Source: Lachnospiraceae bacterium
GTDB taxonomy: Bacteria > Bacillota_A > Clostridia > Lachnospirales > Lachnospiraceae
Reading direction: 5' to 3'
Length of the DNA: 10,500 nt
NCBI GenBank assembly: GCA_009774465.1
Contig: VSNT01000127.1
Coordinates: 1 to 10,500, forward strand
The notes beneath the pieces were generated by a model. That model saw only the letters and a program-made list of their open reading frames with translations, made no database searches and was not told the origin of the DNA. Made by a program: the position numbers and the translations under genes. Within the stretch, counting starts at the first letter, position 1. Every line of letters begins with the position of its first letter. Of this stretch, positions 1 to 6,979 are shown one piece after another.

Positions 1-30
1 GAATAATAAGCAGTTGAAAAGGAGTTATTT

Positions 31-204
31 ATGAACACATTTTATTACGAAGTGGTAAGTATTGATGGAGATTATGCAAATTTAAAACGCACGGATGTGG
101 AAAGCGAAGAACCAAAACTGGTGGCAAGGGCTTTGCTTCCGGCGGAAATTGCTGAAGGAACAAAGTTGAAATATGAATTGATGCAATATGAAATTCTTTC
201 ATAA
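31..204 (+). CDS. Small DUF3006-like protein
   Basis: Encodes 57 residues starting MNTFYYEVVS and ending QYEILS. The body has the pattern of DUF3006 proteins: an N-terminal strand followed by DGDYANL (residues 12-18), then an acidic stretch, then a segment reading ARALLPAEIAEGTKL (residues 33-47) that resembles the family's 'LPEGAKEGD' core. No signal peptide or membrane segment is visible, so it is probably cytoplasmic. DUF3006 has no established biochemical role; members are small beta-rich proteins. The start is supported by GGAG at 20-23, eight bases before the ATG. The next gene begins 15 bases after the stop, so the two are probably co-transcribed. The family call rests on remembered motif resemblance; that the gene is real is better supported than its name. 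Confidence 0.7.
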   Translation: MNTFYYEVVSIDGDYANLKRTDVESEEPKLVARALLPAEIAEGTKLKYELMQYEILS

Positions 205-219
205 AAAGGCTGGTGGAGA

Positions 220-741
220 ATGAGGAAAGCAGGTTTTCTGCTGACTAACGTTATGATTTTTATCTGGGTGGTTTTGGAAAAGGGATGGAAACGGGAGAGC
301 TTTTTTATCTGCCTTTGTGCAGCGTTACTTTTAAAGATAGGTATTGCTGATGAGAAAACCTTTGAAATTCCTTTCAGGTACAATTTTGCAATAGGGAGCC
401 TGGGAGTGGTGCATCTGATTTTAAATCTTTCCAACTGGAAGGAGCATGTAATTGGGATGTGCGCGGTAAGCGGCTTTCTTTTGCTGCTTTTTTATTTTAC
501 AAAAGGAGAGGGGATTGGAGGCGGTGATGTGAAGCTGATGGCCGCAGCCGGTCTTCTTTTGGGCTGGCGGAAAATTCTGCTGGCTTTTTTTATTGGCGCG
601 GTATCTGGCGCAGTGGTTCATCCTGTCCGGATGATATGGAAAGGGAAAGGCAAAATGATGGCATTGGGACCTTATCTTTCTTTGGGGATTTTTATTTCGA
701 TTCTGTATGGTGAAAAGATATTGATATGGTATTTTATGTAA
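220..741 (+). CDS. Prepilin peptidase, A24 family (CpaA/TadV-like, short form)
   Basis: 173-residue polytopic membrane protein. A24 aspartic peptidases cleave the leader from type IV prepilins or Tad/Flp pilins at the cytoplasmic face of the membrane. Both catalytic motifs are visible: Asp44 in a D-x(5)-IP context (GIADEKTFEIP), and Asp103 in GIGGGDVKLM, the classic GxGD/GGGDxKL signature. The C-terminal MALGPYLSLG (about residues 146-155) matches the conserved 'PFGPFLALG' segment of the family. Several hydrophobic helices flank these motifs. At 173 residues it lacks the N-terminal methyltransferase domain of PilD-type enzymes and matches the CpaA/TadV size class. The ATG at 220 follows a GGTGGAGA stretch, although spacing is tight; ATG 253 is an alternative. 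No pilin or pilus assembly gene lies in the window, so its substrate must be encoded elsewhere. Confidence 0.88.
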   Translation: MRKAGFLLTNVMIFIWVVLEKGWKRESFFICLCAALLLKIGIADEKTFEIPFRYNFAIGSLGVVHLILNLSNWKEHVIGMCAVSGFLLLLFYFTKGEGIGGGDVKLMAAAGLLLGWRKILLAFFIGAVSGAVVHPVRMIWKGKGKMMALGPYLSLGIFISILYGEKILIWYFM

Positions 742-755
742 AGTTAGTATTATGA

Positions 756-798
756 ACAAAATTACAGGTTATTTTCTGAAAAAATTGTGTGATTTTGT
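756..798 (+). other. AT-rich inverted repeat downstream of prepilin peptidase
   Basis: ACAAAATTAC at 756-765 can pair with GTGATTTTGT at 789-798, ten pairs including one T-G wobble, around a 23-base loop. It lies between the prepilin peptidase stop and the promoter of the next gene. It has no GC-rich stem and is followed by CCC rather than a T-run, so it is not a convincing intrinsic terminator. It may be chance in AT-rich DNA or an mRNA 3' end structure. Confidence 0.2.
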
Positions 799-807
799 CC
801 CAAATAG

Positions 808-836
808 TTGACATAATTTATTTGAAATAATAAAAT
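808..836 (+). promoter_or_regulatory. Sigma-A type promoter for the HD-GYP gene
   Basis: A perfect -35 hexamer TTGACA (808-813) is followed after exactly 17 bases by TAAAAT (831-836), five of six matches to the consensus -10. The surrounding DNA is very AT-rich. Transcription would start near 842-845, leaving a leader of about 50 bases before the ATG at 892. It is the clearest promoter in the window and makes the HD-GYP gene independently transcribed from the genes to its left. Confidence 0.8.
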
Positions 837-880
837 TGTATTGTAAAAAAGTTATAAAAACAGCCATTTGAAGCCAATAT

Positions 881-886
881 GGAGAG
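881..886 (+). promoter_or_regulatory. Ribosome binding site deciding the HD-GYP start
   Basis: GGAGAG lies five bases before the ATG at 892. An in-frame TTG at 868 would add eight residues but has no Shine-Dalgarno sequence in front of it, and this site would then lie inside the coding region. The ATG at 892 is therefore preferred. Confidence 0.7.
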
Positions 887-891
887 CCGAA

Positions 892-1533
892 ATGATTGTT
901 GCAGATAAAAACGAAATAAGTCCTTCTGAGACAGGATGTTTTCCTGACCTGGATGCACTTTGGAGTACATTTCCCAGAAATACCAGACTTCATATGGAGC
1001 GGGTTGGAAAATACGCCAATGTTATGTATCAATACATGGCAGATGCAGATATGGAAAATGTAAATGACAGCCTGGGAAATGAATTCCGGGCGGTAAGCCG
1101 GCAGATTTTTATGCTTCATGACATAGGCAGGCATTATATTCCATTTGCCTTGCTGAATAAAGTGGAGGATTTGACGAAAGAGGAATTACAGTTAATTAAA
1201 GACCATACGGTAAATGCAAAACGTGCAATAAAAAGCATTTATGCACAGCCATTTCCAGATGAGATAATGAAAATCTGGGAAGAAGTTGCGGTGTTTCATC
1301 ATGAAAGATTTGATGGCAAAGGATATCCTGACCAGCTTTCCGGTACGGAGATTCCTCTTGTGGCAAGGATTTGTGCAATTGCAGATACCTACGATGGAAT
1401 TACAAGCTGGAAGCCTTATAAAAAGAAACAGACGACAAGGGAAGAAGCCCTTAGGATCATTGAAGAGGAAGCCGGAGGGCAGTTTCAGCCCGAACTGGTG
1501 GAAATTTTTAAGCGATGTATTGTAAGGGTGTGA
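892..1533 (+). CDS. Stand-alone HD-GYP domain phosphodiesterase
   Basis: 213 residues, essentially a bare HD-GYP domain. This family hydrolyses cyclic di-GMP (some members other cyclic dinucleotides) with a two- or three-metal centre in the cytoplasm. The conserved ligands appear in order: His34 in RLHMERVG, the HD pair 76-77 in HDIGRHYIP, His105 in KDHTVNAKR, the His pair 136-137 in HHERFDGKGYP with GYP at 144-146, and Asp165 in IADTYDGI. A C-terminal GGQFQPELVEIF matches the usual 'GTQFDPEVV' end of the domain. No receiver, PAS, GAF or membrane domain precedes it, so any sensory input must be separate. The start at 892 is chosen because of GGAGAG five bases upstream; TTG 868 is the alternative. 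It has its own promoter, and a weak hairpin follows it. Enzyme activity and nucleotide preference are family inference. Confidence 0.88.
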   Translation: MIVADKNEISPSETGCFPDLDALWSTFPRNTRLHMERVGKYANVMYQYMADADMENVNDSLGNEFRAVSRQIFMLHDIGRHYIPFALLNKVEDLTKEELQLIKDHTVNAKRAIKSIYAQPFPDEIMKIWEEVAVFHHERFDGKGYPDQLSGTEIPLVARICAIADTYDGITSWKPYKKKQTTREEALRIIEEEAGGQFQPELVEIFKRCIVRV

Positions 1534-1541
1534 CTGCCCTC

Positions 1542-1571
1542 TTCTCCGCAAAAAGTATGCGGGGGATTTTA
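1542..1571 (+). terminator. Weak intrinsic terminator candidate after HD-GYP gene
   Basis: The core CCGCA (1546-1550) pairs with TGCGG (1558-1562) across a seven-base loop. The stem can extend to nine pairs (1542-1550 with 1558-1566) using two T-G wobbles. TTTTAT follows directly. The T-run is short and the outer stem weak, so termination may be partial and allow read-through into the downstream operon. Confidence 0.4.
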
Positions 1572-1608
1572 TGTATCGCCACACAAAGATAAAGGTGCTA
1601 TTGGTACA

Positions 1609-2556
1609 ATGAGAAAACGAAAACGTTTCCAAAACAATAAATTACATAACGGAAATACAAATGCGCAGACGCCGGATAAGAAAGCGGGAAAAGCAAGGCG
1701 TACTCTGCTTAGCCGGTTTGATTTGTTGAATCGATTCAGACATTGGTATTTGGGCGGAGCCAGCCTTTTTCGAAGCCTTTTCCGTGTACATGCTGCAAAA
1801 CAGACGATTCTCCTCATTATGGGGGTTTTGTCTGTCTGTTTTATTATGGCGGCATTTTATACCAATGCAGGTGAGTTTGTGGTAAAAGTCGACAGGGAAA
1901 TGGCAAGAGACGGTTTTTACCTGTCGGAGATCCCTAATTTTGATGAGCGGTTAATTACCTTACATGCAGTGGCCAAAGAGGATGCGACTAATATCAGTAT
2001 TTATAACATAGATGAGGATGTGATGGACATTGACGGAGTTCATCATGGGGCAGATTATTTTGCATACACTTTTTATGTTAAGAATTTAACAGGAGAAACA
2101 AAGGATTATCGCTACAACCTTTTTATCAGGCATCAGACCAAAGGGATAGAGGATGCGTCATGGATTATGCTTTTCCATAACGGGGAGCAGGAGATCTTCG
2201 CAAAAGAAAGCGCAGGCGGCGGGGCGGAAGTGCAATATTCGGATTATGAGTTTCCTTTTTTGGAATATGCGAAGAATCCGGAACAGCAGCAGACGCTTTT
2301 AACCGGCGCCCAGTTGGATAAAATTCCCCAGGATGCGGTCGACAGGCTGGGGCTGAAAGGCCTTAAGGGAGTTTACCAGTTGAATACGGTGCCCTTTGCA
2401 TCAAGCAGAACCATATGCACAGGACTGCGGGAGGATTTTGAGCATGAGGGGATGGATAAGTTTACCGTGGTGATCTGGTTAGAGGGAGAAGATCCCGAAT
2501 GTATTGATAAAATCATTGGGGGCGAGCTGGAGCTTGCCATGAGCTTTACTTATTAG
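1609..2556 (+). CDS. Membrane-anchored exported protein with TasA/CalY-operon-like C-terminus
   Basis: 315 residues; I do not recognise a named family over the full length. Residues 1-64 are strongly basic and predicted cytoplasmic. A single hydrophobic segment follows (about residues 66-84, ending AAFYTNAGEF), then about 230 residues of soluble, strand-rich extracellular sequence. The segment could be a signal anchor or an unusually late-placed signal peptide for the SipW-type peptidase encoded at 6439. The C-terminus has W290-L-E-G followed by D-P-E-C298 and I-I-G-G, a motif shared with the next gene (W268, C276). That supports a common fold and assembly role. The start is the ATG at 1609 behind AAAGGTG (1591-1597), at a rather long spacing of 11 bases. 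It is the first gene of the operon and ends 23 bases before the preferred start of the next gene. A matrix or fibre accessory role, loosely like TapA, is inference only. Confidence 0.72.
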   Translation: MRKRKRFQNNKLHNGNTNAQTPDKKAGKARRTLLSRFDLLNRFRHWYLGGASLFRSLFRVHAAKQTILLIMGVLSVCFIMAAFYTNAGEFVVKVDREMARDGFYLSEIPNFDERLITLHAVAKEDATNISIYNIDEDVMDIDGVHHGADYFAYTFYVKNLTGETKDYRYNLFIRHQTKGIEDASWIMLFHNGEQEIFAKESAGGGAEVQYSDYEFPFLEYAKNPEQQQTLLTGAQLDKIPQDAVDRLGLKGLKGVYQLNTVPFASSRTICTGLREDFEHEGMDKFTVVIWLEGEDPECIDKIIGGELELAMSFTY

Positions 2557-2579
2557 AGATGAGGGGGACAAGTCTTATT

Positions 2580-3485
2580 ATGGAAAAGAAGAAGGAAAAA
2601 AAGAAAGAGGGACATTTGAAGTCCAAGCTGCTGGTATGTCTATTATATGTGGCAGTTTTGTCCACAGCCACCTATGCCTGGTTTACACTGAATAATAAAC
2701 CCAGAGTATACAACCTGTCGCTTACGGCAGGCGGAGCGGCAGATCTTTTAATTGCAGACGATTTGGGTGGTTCCCCGGGGGAATATGGAGATTTCCTTGA
2801 TTTGAAAGCAGCAAGGCAAAGCCCGGTTGCTATGGATGATATGGAGTTAAATCCGGTTACCACTGCAGATATGAAGACTTTTTATGAGCCGGTTTATGAG
2901 GGGGACAGCGTAACAAACACGAAAGAAATTACAGATGAAAAGACATTAAATGAAAGCTATGTATATCAGAAAACCTTTTATCTTAAGGCAGGAAGCTTAA
3001 AAACCGGCAGCGGCAGAAAGGTAAGCACAAATGTAAAGTCTTATGACATTATGCTCCTTGGGCCAGAACAGGGAGAGGAAAATACCGGATGTGTCATTAA
3101 GCAGGCAGCCGGTTCCACCGCAGAAGGAGGAGCTACAGCGGCTAATTCCATCCGGATAGCATTTATTGTTGAAGGACAGGATATTGTTGTGTATGAACCC
3201 AACAGCAGTCAGCATAATGGCGGGGATCATGCAAACAATTCCATTCCCAGTCAATATGGAGGCTATGCCACAATGAAACAGCCTTCGGCAGGCGGAGCGT
3301 TTGAAGGCGGTGAAGGAGGTAATTCAGAGAAGCTTTTTACCATAAGGGAAGACGAGGATGTGCTGGTTACAATGCTTGTATGGATAGAAGGAACGGATGA
3401 TGACTGTACCAATTCTATTCAAATGGATGAGATCATAGGTAATATACAGTTTATTTCAAGAGATGCCGAGGCAGCCGGACGATAG
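2580..3485 (+). CDS. SipW-class signal peptide exported protein (TasA-like surface component)
   Basis: 301 residues from ATG 2580. The N-terminus has a lysine-rich n-region (residues 1-16), a hydrophobic core (about 17-30) and the SipW-cognate hallmark ATYAWFTLNN, with likely cleavage after Ala33. After it comes YNLSLTAGGAADLLIADD, which parallels the mature start of the gene at 6980. The middle is glycine- and serine-rich. The C-terminus carries WIEGTDDDC (W268, C276) followed by IIGNIQF, the motif shared with the gene at 1609. Proteins with this signal class include TasA and camelysin, which build surface fibres or matrix; exact assignment is not possible here. GAGGGGG at 2561-2567 precedes ATG 2580. 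An in-frame ATG at 2559 would add seven residues but has a poor binding site. The export call is strong; the matrix role is inferred from context. Confidence 0.8.
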   Translation: MEKKKEKKKEGHLKSKLLVCLLYVAVLSTATYAWFTLNNKPRVYNLSLTAGGAADLLIADDLGGSPGEYGDFLDLKAARQSPVAMDDMELNPVTTADMKTFYEPVYEGDSVTNTKEITDEKTLNESYVYQKTFYLKAGSLKTGSGRKVSTNVKSYDIMLLGPEQGEENTGCVIKQAAGSTAEGGATAANSIRIAFIVEGQDIVVYEPNSSQHNGGDHANNSIPSQYGGYATMKQPSAGGAFEGGEGGNSEKLFTIREDEDVLVTMLVWIEGTDDDCTNSIQMDEIIGNIQFISRDAEAAGR

Positions 3486-3500
3486 AGAGGATAAGCGGAA

Positions 3501-5111
3501 ATGAATGCATTTTTTTACTACTTTTATAACTTTATGAGGACATTTTTCGGGCATATCTGGAATGTGCTGGTTGCCATTAAGGATGCGATTATCGGCATAT
3601 TTGACATTCGTTATTATATGGAGCTGTTTAATACCTATAAGGATGATTTGTCTGTGTTTGGCTGGATTGCGGCGATTATCGTACATATTTTAATGCTGAC
3701 TCTTTTGGCGCTGTTTATTTATCTGGTCTGGAAAGGCCTTAAAATTATATTCCGGTTTAAGGTTCCGGTGGTGGAATATGAGAAGATGAAAGATGAAGTA
3801 GTAACCTTAAAGCGTGAGATCATGAAGGCAAATTATCAAAAGGACAAAATTCTTGCAATGAAGATCTCGGAATTGGGAATGGAACTGAATGCAGACCTTT
3901 TGGATACGCCCAAAGATCTGCTGGAAACGGATGCTTTTGATGAAAATGCCGGAGAAAAAAATACAGACGAAGCAGAACTTTCAGAAGATGAGGGAGCTGT
4001 CGAGGTGATTGATACAAAAGAAAGACGCTTCCCCAGATTATCAAGTGTAGATCTTTTTTATAAAGATCCTGCATATCAGCCGCCGGAATATGATTATACC
4101 ATTACACTGGAAGAAGTCTGTATCAATTTCAGAAACTTTGCAGCAAGCAGGCTGGGGCTTTATTATGACCTGGAAGTTATGAAGCAGGCATTTGCATCCT
4201 TTGGTGCTGCTAAAATGCTGATTCTGCAGGGTATTTCCGGTACTGGTAAAACATCACTGCCTTATGCCTTCGGGCAGTTTATTCAAAATCCCAGCGTGAT
4301 CTGTTCCGTGCAGCCTTCCTGGAGGGATCGTACGGAGCTGTTTGGCTATTATAATGATTTTACGAAAAAATACACGGAAACGGATTTTCTGAAAACTCTT
4401 TATGAGGCGCATTACTACGAAGATCCCAGAATTGTGATATTGGATGAAATGAATATAGCAAGAGTAGAGTATTATTTTGCCGAGATGCTTTCCATTCTGG
4501 AACTTCCAAGGGAAGAAGAGCGGTTTGTTTCAGTGGTGTCAAACACAGCAGCCAGTGATCCGGAGCTTATGAAGGAAGGAAAAATATGGATTCCCAATAA
4601 CATTTGGTATGTGGGAACGATTAATAATGACGATTCCACTTTTGCAGTGGCAGATAAGGTTTATGACCGTGCAATCCCTATCGACTTAGATGACCGTGCC
4701 GAGTATTTTGAGGCGCCGGATACGCCGCCCATGCGTCTTAGCTATAAGCATATGGAGAGACTTTATGAGGAGGCAAAGGAGAAATATCCGGTATCGGAAG
4801 AAAATCTGATGCTGCTGGATAAGCTGGATAAGTATTTGATTGAACGTTTCAGACTTACCTTTGGTAACCGTATCATGCGGCAGATGAAGGATTTTGTTCC
4901 CTGCTATGTGGCCTGCGGCGGGACGGAAATAGATGGCATAGACTTTATGTTTGCAAAAAAGATTCTGCGCAAATTTGAGTCTTTGGGACTTGGCTTTATC
5001 AGAGATGAGCTGGATGGCCTTGTAGTTTACCTGGATCACGAATTTGGAAGTGAAAATATGCGTATCAGCAAGGCATATTTGGCGCGGCTTAAGAAAATGA
5101 GTACAAGTTAG
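3501..5111 (+). CDS. Membrane-anchored McrB-like AAA+ ATPase
   Basis: 536 residues. The first 85 residues hold two hydrophobic stretches (about 3-34 and 52-76), followed by a charged, probably coiled-coil segment (about 92-130), an acidic linker (about 140-172) and the ATPase domain (about 200-500). Motifs seen: Walker A GISGTGKT (244-251), PSWRDRTELFGYYND (272-286, like the McrB 'W-x-D-x(2)-DLLGYYN' segment), Walker B IVILDEMN (311-318, Asp315/Glu316), sensor-1-like GTINNDDST (372-380) and a likely arginine finger in YDRA (Arg390). This is the AAA_5/McrB-MoxR branch, whose members form ATP- or GTP-driven hexamers acting on protein partners. The following gene is a DUF2357 protein, a usual partner of McrB-like ATPases in defence loci. 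Here the N-terminal membrane segments replace a DNA-binding domain, and the gene sits inside a protein-export operon. A role in assembly or quality control of the exported proteins, or in defence, is inference. Confidence 0.88.
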   Translation: MNAFFYYFYNFMRTFFGHIWNVLVAIKDAIIGIFDIRYYMELFNTYKDDLSVFGWIAAIIVHILMLTLLALFIYLVWKGLKIIFRFKVPVVEYEKMKDEVVTLKREIMKANYQKDKILAMKISELGMELNADLLDTPKDLLETDAFDENAGEKNTDEAELSEDEGAVEVIDTKERRFPRLSSVDLFYKDPAYQPPEYDYTITLEEVCINFRNFAASRLGLYYDLEVMKQAFASFGAAKMLILQGISGTGKTSLPYAFGQFIQNPSVICSVQPSWRDRTELFGYYNDFTKKYTETDFLKTLYEAHYYEDPRIVILDEMNIARVEYYFAEMLSILELPREEERFVSVVSNTAASDPELMKEGKIWIPNNIWYVGTINNDDSTFAVADKVYDRAIPIDLDDRAEYFEAPDTPPMRLSYKHMERLYEEAKEKYPVSEENLMLLDKLDKYLIERFRLTFGNRIMRQMKDFVPCYVACGGTEIDGIDFMFAKKILRKFESLGLGFIRDELDGLVVYLDHEFGSENMRISKAYLARLKKMSTS

Positions 5112-5115
5112 ACTT

Positions 5116-5123
5116 GGAGAAGG
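5116..5123 (+). promoter_or_regulatory. Ribosome binding site deciding the DUF2357 gene start
   Basis: GGAGAAGG lies immediately before ATG 5126, with GGAG six bases from the start. A TTG at 5114 is in frame four codons earlier but would overlap this site and has no binding site of its own. The ATG at 5126 is therefore preferred, leaving 14 bases after the ATPase stop. Confidence 0.7.
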
Positions 5124-5125
5124 CG

Positions 5126-6439
5126 ATGGCAAATAAAGAAAATACAGATTATGTCCATGAAACATATCTAAATATGAATAGAGAAGAAATGCAGGAGGGG
5201 CTTAAGGAGGACAGATTCTATAATTACTTTTACAATCTGTTGGAGACAGGCAGCAATTACTGCAAATTTTCTAACGCCAGACTGGTAAAAAGCATTGATG
5301 AAGAATGGGTGGCTGCAATTGAAGAGGCACTGCCTTCCCTCCACTATGTAATTGTCAATCCCAGGAAGTTTATTGAGGAAGACCGGGAAGTAGTCAATGT
5401 GGCAATGGCACGGAATATTACCACAGAATCGATCAGGCATCTTTTGCAGCACAGTAATCTGATTGATGAGTATAAGGAGGATGGTACGGTTATTCCCAAC
5501 CGTATTTTGAATGTATACAAGGAAGAAAGTATCAATATCTACGAAAATCGATTTGTCTGCACATTGATAGCAGAACTCCAGTATTTTGTAAACAAACGGT
5601 TTAACATGATTTTTGAGGCAAGTAAAGATGAAGTAGGTACTTTTTTTGAAATGCAGTCGCGTGTGGATAATTATACGGAGGTAATCGATTATAAGCTTTC
5701 TGTAAATATTAAGGAAAAGCAGACAGACGTAAACAATGAAACGGAAAATGCCAATATTTTTAACAGAATCATAAAAATACATCAGCAGATCAATATGCTG
5801 GCGGCAACAGAGTTTATCGGAATGATGCGCCGCTATCCGGCGGTATCTCATCCAATTGTAAAAACCAATGCCATCGGTAAAAACAAGGATTATAAAGCAT
5901 GTCATAAGCTGTGGAATTTTATTCATTCTTACAGCAGAGTGGGATATAAGGTAAATATTGTAAAGCAGGATCCCATTATTTCCAGACAGTTTGAAAGGGA
6001 TATTTACAATACGGTAATCCGTGATTATGCAATCCTTCACAATAACATGGAATTTCACAATGAAATCAACGTGGATCGTCCCCTAAAGGAAAAGAAAATG
6101 GACGTAAAGCAAATCAGGCAGCTTCTGGATGAAATTGTGAGAAATACGGAGCTCAGCGATGCAAACTTAAGAAAACTTCTGGTGAAAGAACTGACAGATA
6201 TTCAAACCAGAAGAAAGGCGGAACTGGCGGAGCAGGAGCGGATTAACAGACAAAAGAAACGGGAAATACAAAGAAATCAGCTAAAGTCTTCCGAAGAAGG
6301 AGCATCATCAGCGTCTAAAACTGACAGGACAGAAGGCAGGGCAAAAGAAGGCAGTAAAGGCATAAGCGAGAGGGCAAGGCTGATGCGGCAGAAACGGCGG
6401 GATAAGCTGGCAGAGAAAAAAGCAAAGAAGAAGAAATAA
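5126..6439 (+). CDS. DUF2357-like partner of the McrB-like ATPase, no visible nuclease
   Basis: 437 residues. Segments characteristic of DUF2357 proteins are visible: ARNITTESIRHLLQHSNLID (residues 95-114), RILNVYKEESINIYENRFV (126-144, with the typical YENRF), and PIVKTNAIGKNKDYKACHKL (243-262) followed by WNF. The remainder to about 355 is helical and charged. The last 80 residues are a very basic, low-complexity tail rich in Lys, Arg, Glu and Ser. DUF2357 is usually coupled to a McrB-like ATPase and often followed by a PD-(D/E)XK nuclease. I find no D-x(n)-(D/E)-x-K motif in a plausible context, so the effector seems absent or unrecognisable. The protein has no signal peptide and is predicted cytoplasmic; the basic tail could touch membrane or nucleic acid. 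It follows the ATPase by 14 bases, and its stop overlaps the signal peptidase start by one base, suggesting coupled translation. Family call moderately sure; function unknown. Confidence 0.75.
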   Translation: MANKENTDYVHETYLNMNREEMQEGLKEDRFYNYFYNLLETGSNYCKFSNARLVKSIDEEWVAAIEEALPSLHYVIVNPRKFIEEDREVVNVAMARNITTESIRHLLQHSNLIDEYKEDGTVIPNRILNVYKEESINIYENRFVCTLIAELQYFVNKRFNMIFEASKDEVGTFFEMQSRVDNYTEVIDYKLSVNIKEKQTDVNNETENANIFNRIIKIHQQINMLAATEFIGMMRRYPAVSHPIVKTNAIGKNKDYKACHKLWNFIHSYSRVGYKVNIVKQDPIISRQFERDIYNTVIRDYAILHNNMEFHNEINVDRPLKEKKMDVKQIRQLLDEIVRNTELSDANLRKLLVKELTDIQTRRKAELAEQERINRQKKREIQRNQLKSSEEGASSASKTDRTEGRAKEGSKGISERARLMRQKRRDKLAEKKAKKKK

Positions 6440-6978
6440 TGAAGAGGGTATTATCATTTGCAGGGAATATCATATTTGTGGCTGTGGTGCTGTATTTGTG
6501 CTATTTCATTATTCAGGCGGCCCAAAACCAGTCGCCGGATATATTTGGATACAGAATGCTTCGGGTGATGTCGGACAGTATGGAGCCGGTTTTCGGAAGC
6601 GGAGACTGCATTATTGTAAAAGAGACGCCTTTTGATGAAATTGCGGTGGGTGATATTATTACTTTTTCTTCCGCCGATCCTGCTCTTTTGGGAAGCTTTA
6701 ATACCCACAGAATTGTGGATATTGTAGAGGACAGAACCACAAAGGAAACACTTTTTTACACAAAAGGGGATAACAATGACTGGACAGACGACTATACCAC
6801 CTGTTATGAGGACATTGTAGGGAAATATATATATAAACTTCCCTTTGGAAAGAAATTTTCTTCTTTCCTTGAAAAACTGTCCAACCGGGAGTTTTATTTT
6901 GTGATTGTGATTATACCGGTTCTTCTTTGTTTTCTGTCCTGTGTATTACAATTGGCGAGGGATATCAGGAAAAAATAA
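6439..6978 (+). CDS. sipW: SipW-type (ER/archaeal-type) signal peptidase I
   Basis: 179-residue membrane peptidase that removes signal peptides on the outer face of the membrane. The S26B (ER-type) signature is clear: catalytic Ser47 in VMSDSMEP, His90 in FNTHRIVDI replacing the Lys of bacterial-type enzymes, and an acidic motif KGDNNDWTDD (Asp111/Asp114 region). One transmembrane helix lies near the N-terminus (about residues 9-27) and a second near the C-terminus (about 153-173), the usual layout of SipW. In Bacillus, SipW processes TasA and TapA. Here the neighbours at 2580, 6980, 7763 and 8781 carry SipW-class or related signal peptides and are the expected substrates. The start overlaps the upstream stop in TAATG, indicating translational coupling. 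The gene symbol reflects family type, not proven orthology to Bacillus sipW. Confidence 0.92.
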   Translation: MKRVLSFAGNIIFVAVVLYLCYFIIQAAQNQSPDIFGYRMLRVMSDSMEPVFGSGDCIIVKETPFDEIAVGDIITFSSADPALLGSFNTHRIVDIVEDRTTKETLFYTKGDNNDWTDDYTTCYEDIVGKYIYKLPFGKKFSSFLEKLSNREFYFVIVIIPVLLCFLSCVLQLARDIRKK

Positions 6979-6979
6979 A

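Noticed and set aside
843..891. Possible c-di-GMP riboswitch in the HD-GYP leader
   Set aside because: The leader is only about 50 bases and AT-rich, too short for a GEMM aptamer, and no conserved core motif was seen.
5168..6058. Long 296-residue open frame on the minus strand
   Set aside because: It is the antisense shadow of the DUF2357-like gene: rich in Ile, Cys and His, with no recognisable domain and a composition unlike the real proteins here.
3501..6439. Complete McrBC restriction system
   Set aside because: The ATPase has membrane segments instead of a DNA-reading domain, and the partner lacks a visible PD-(D/E)XK nuclease motif, so calling it McrBC would overstate the evidence.
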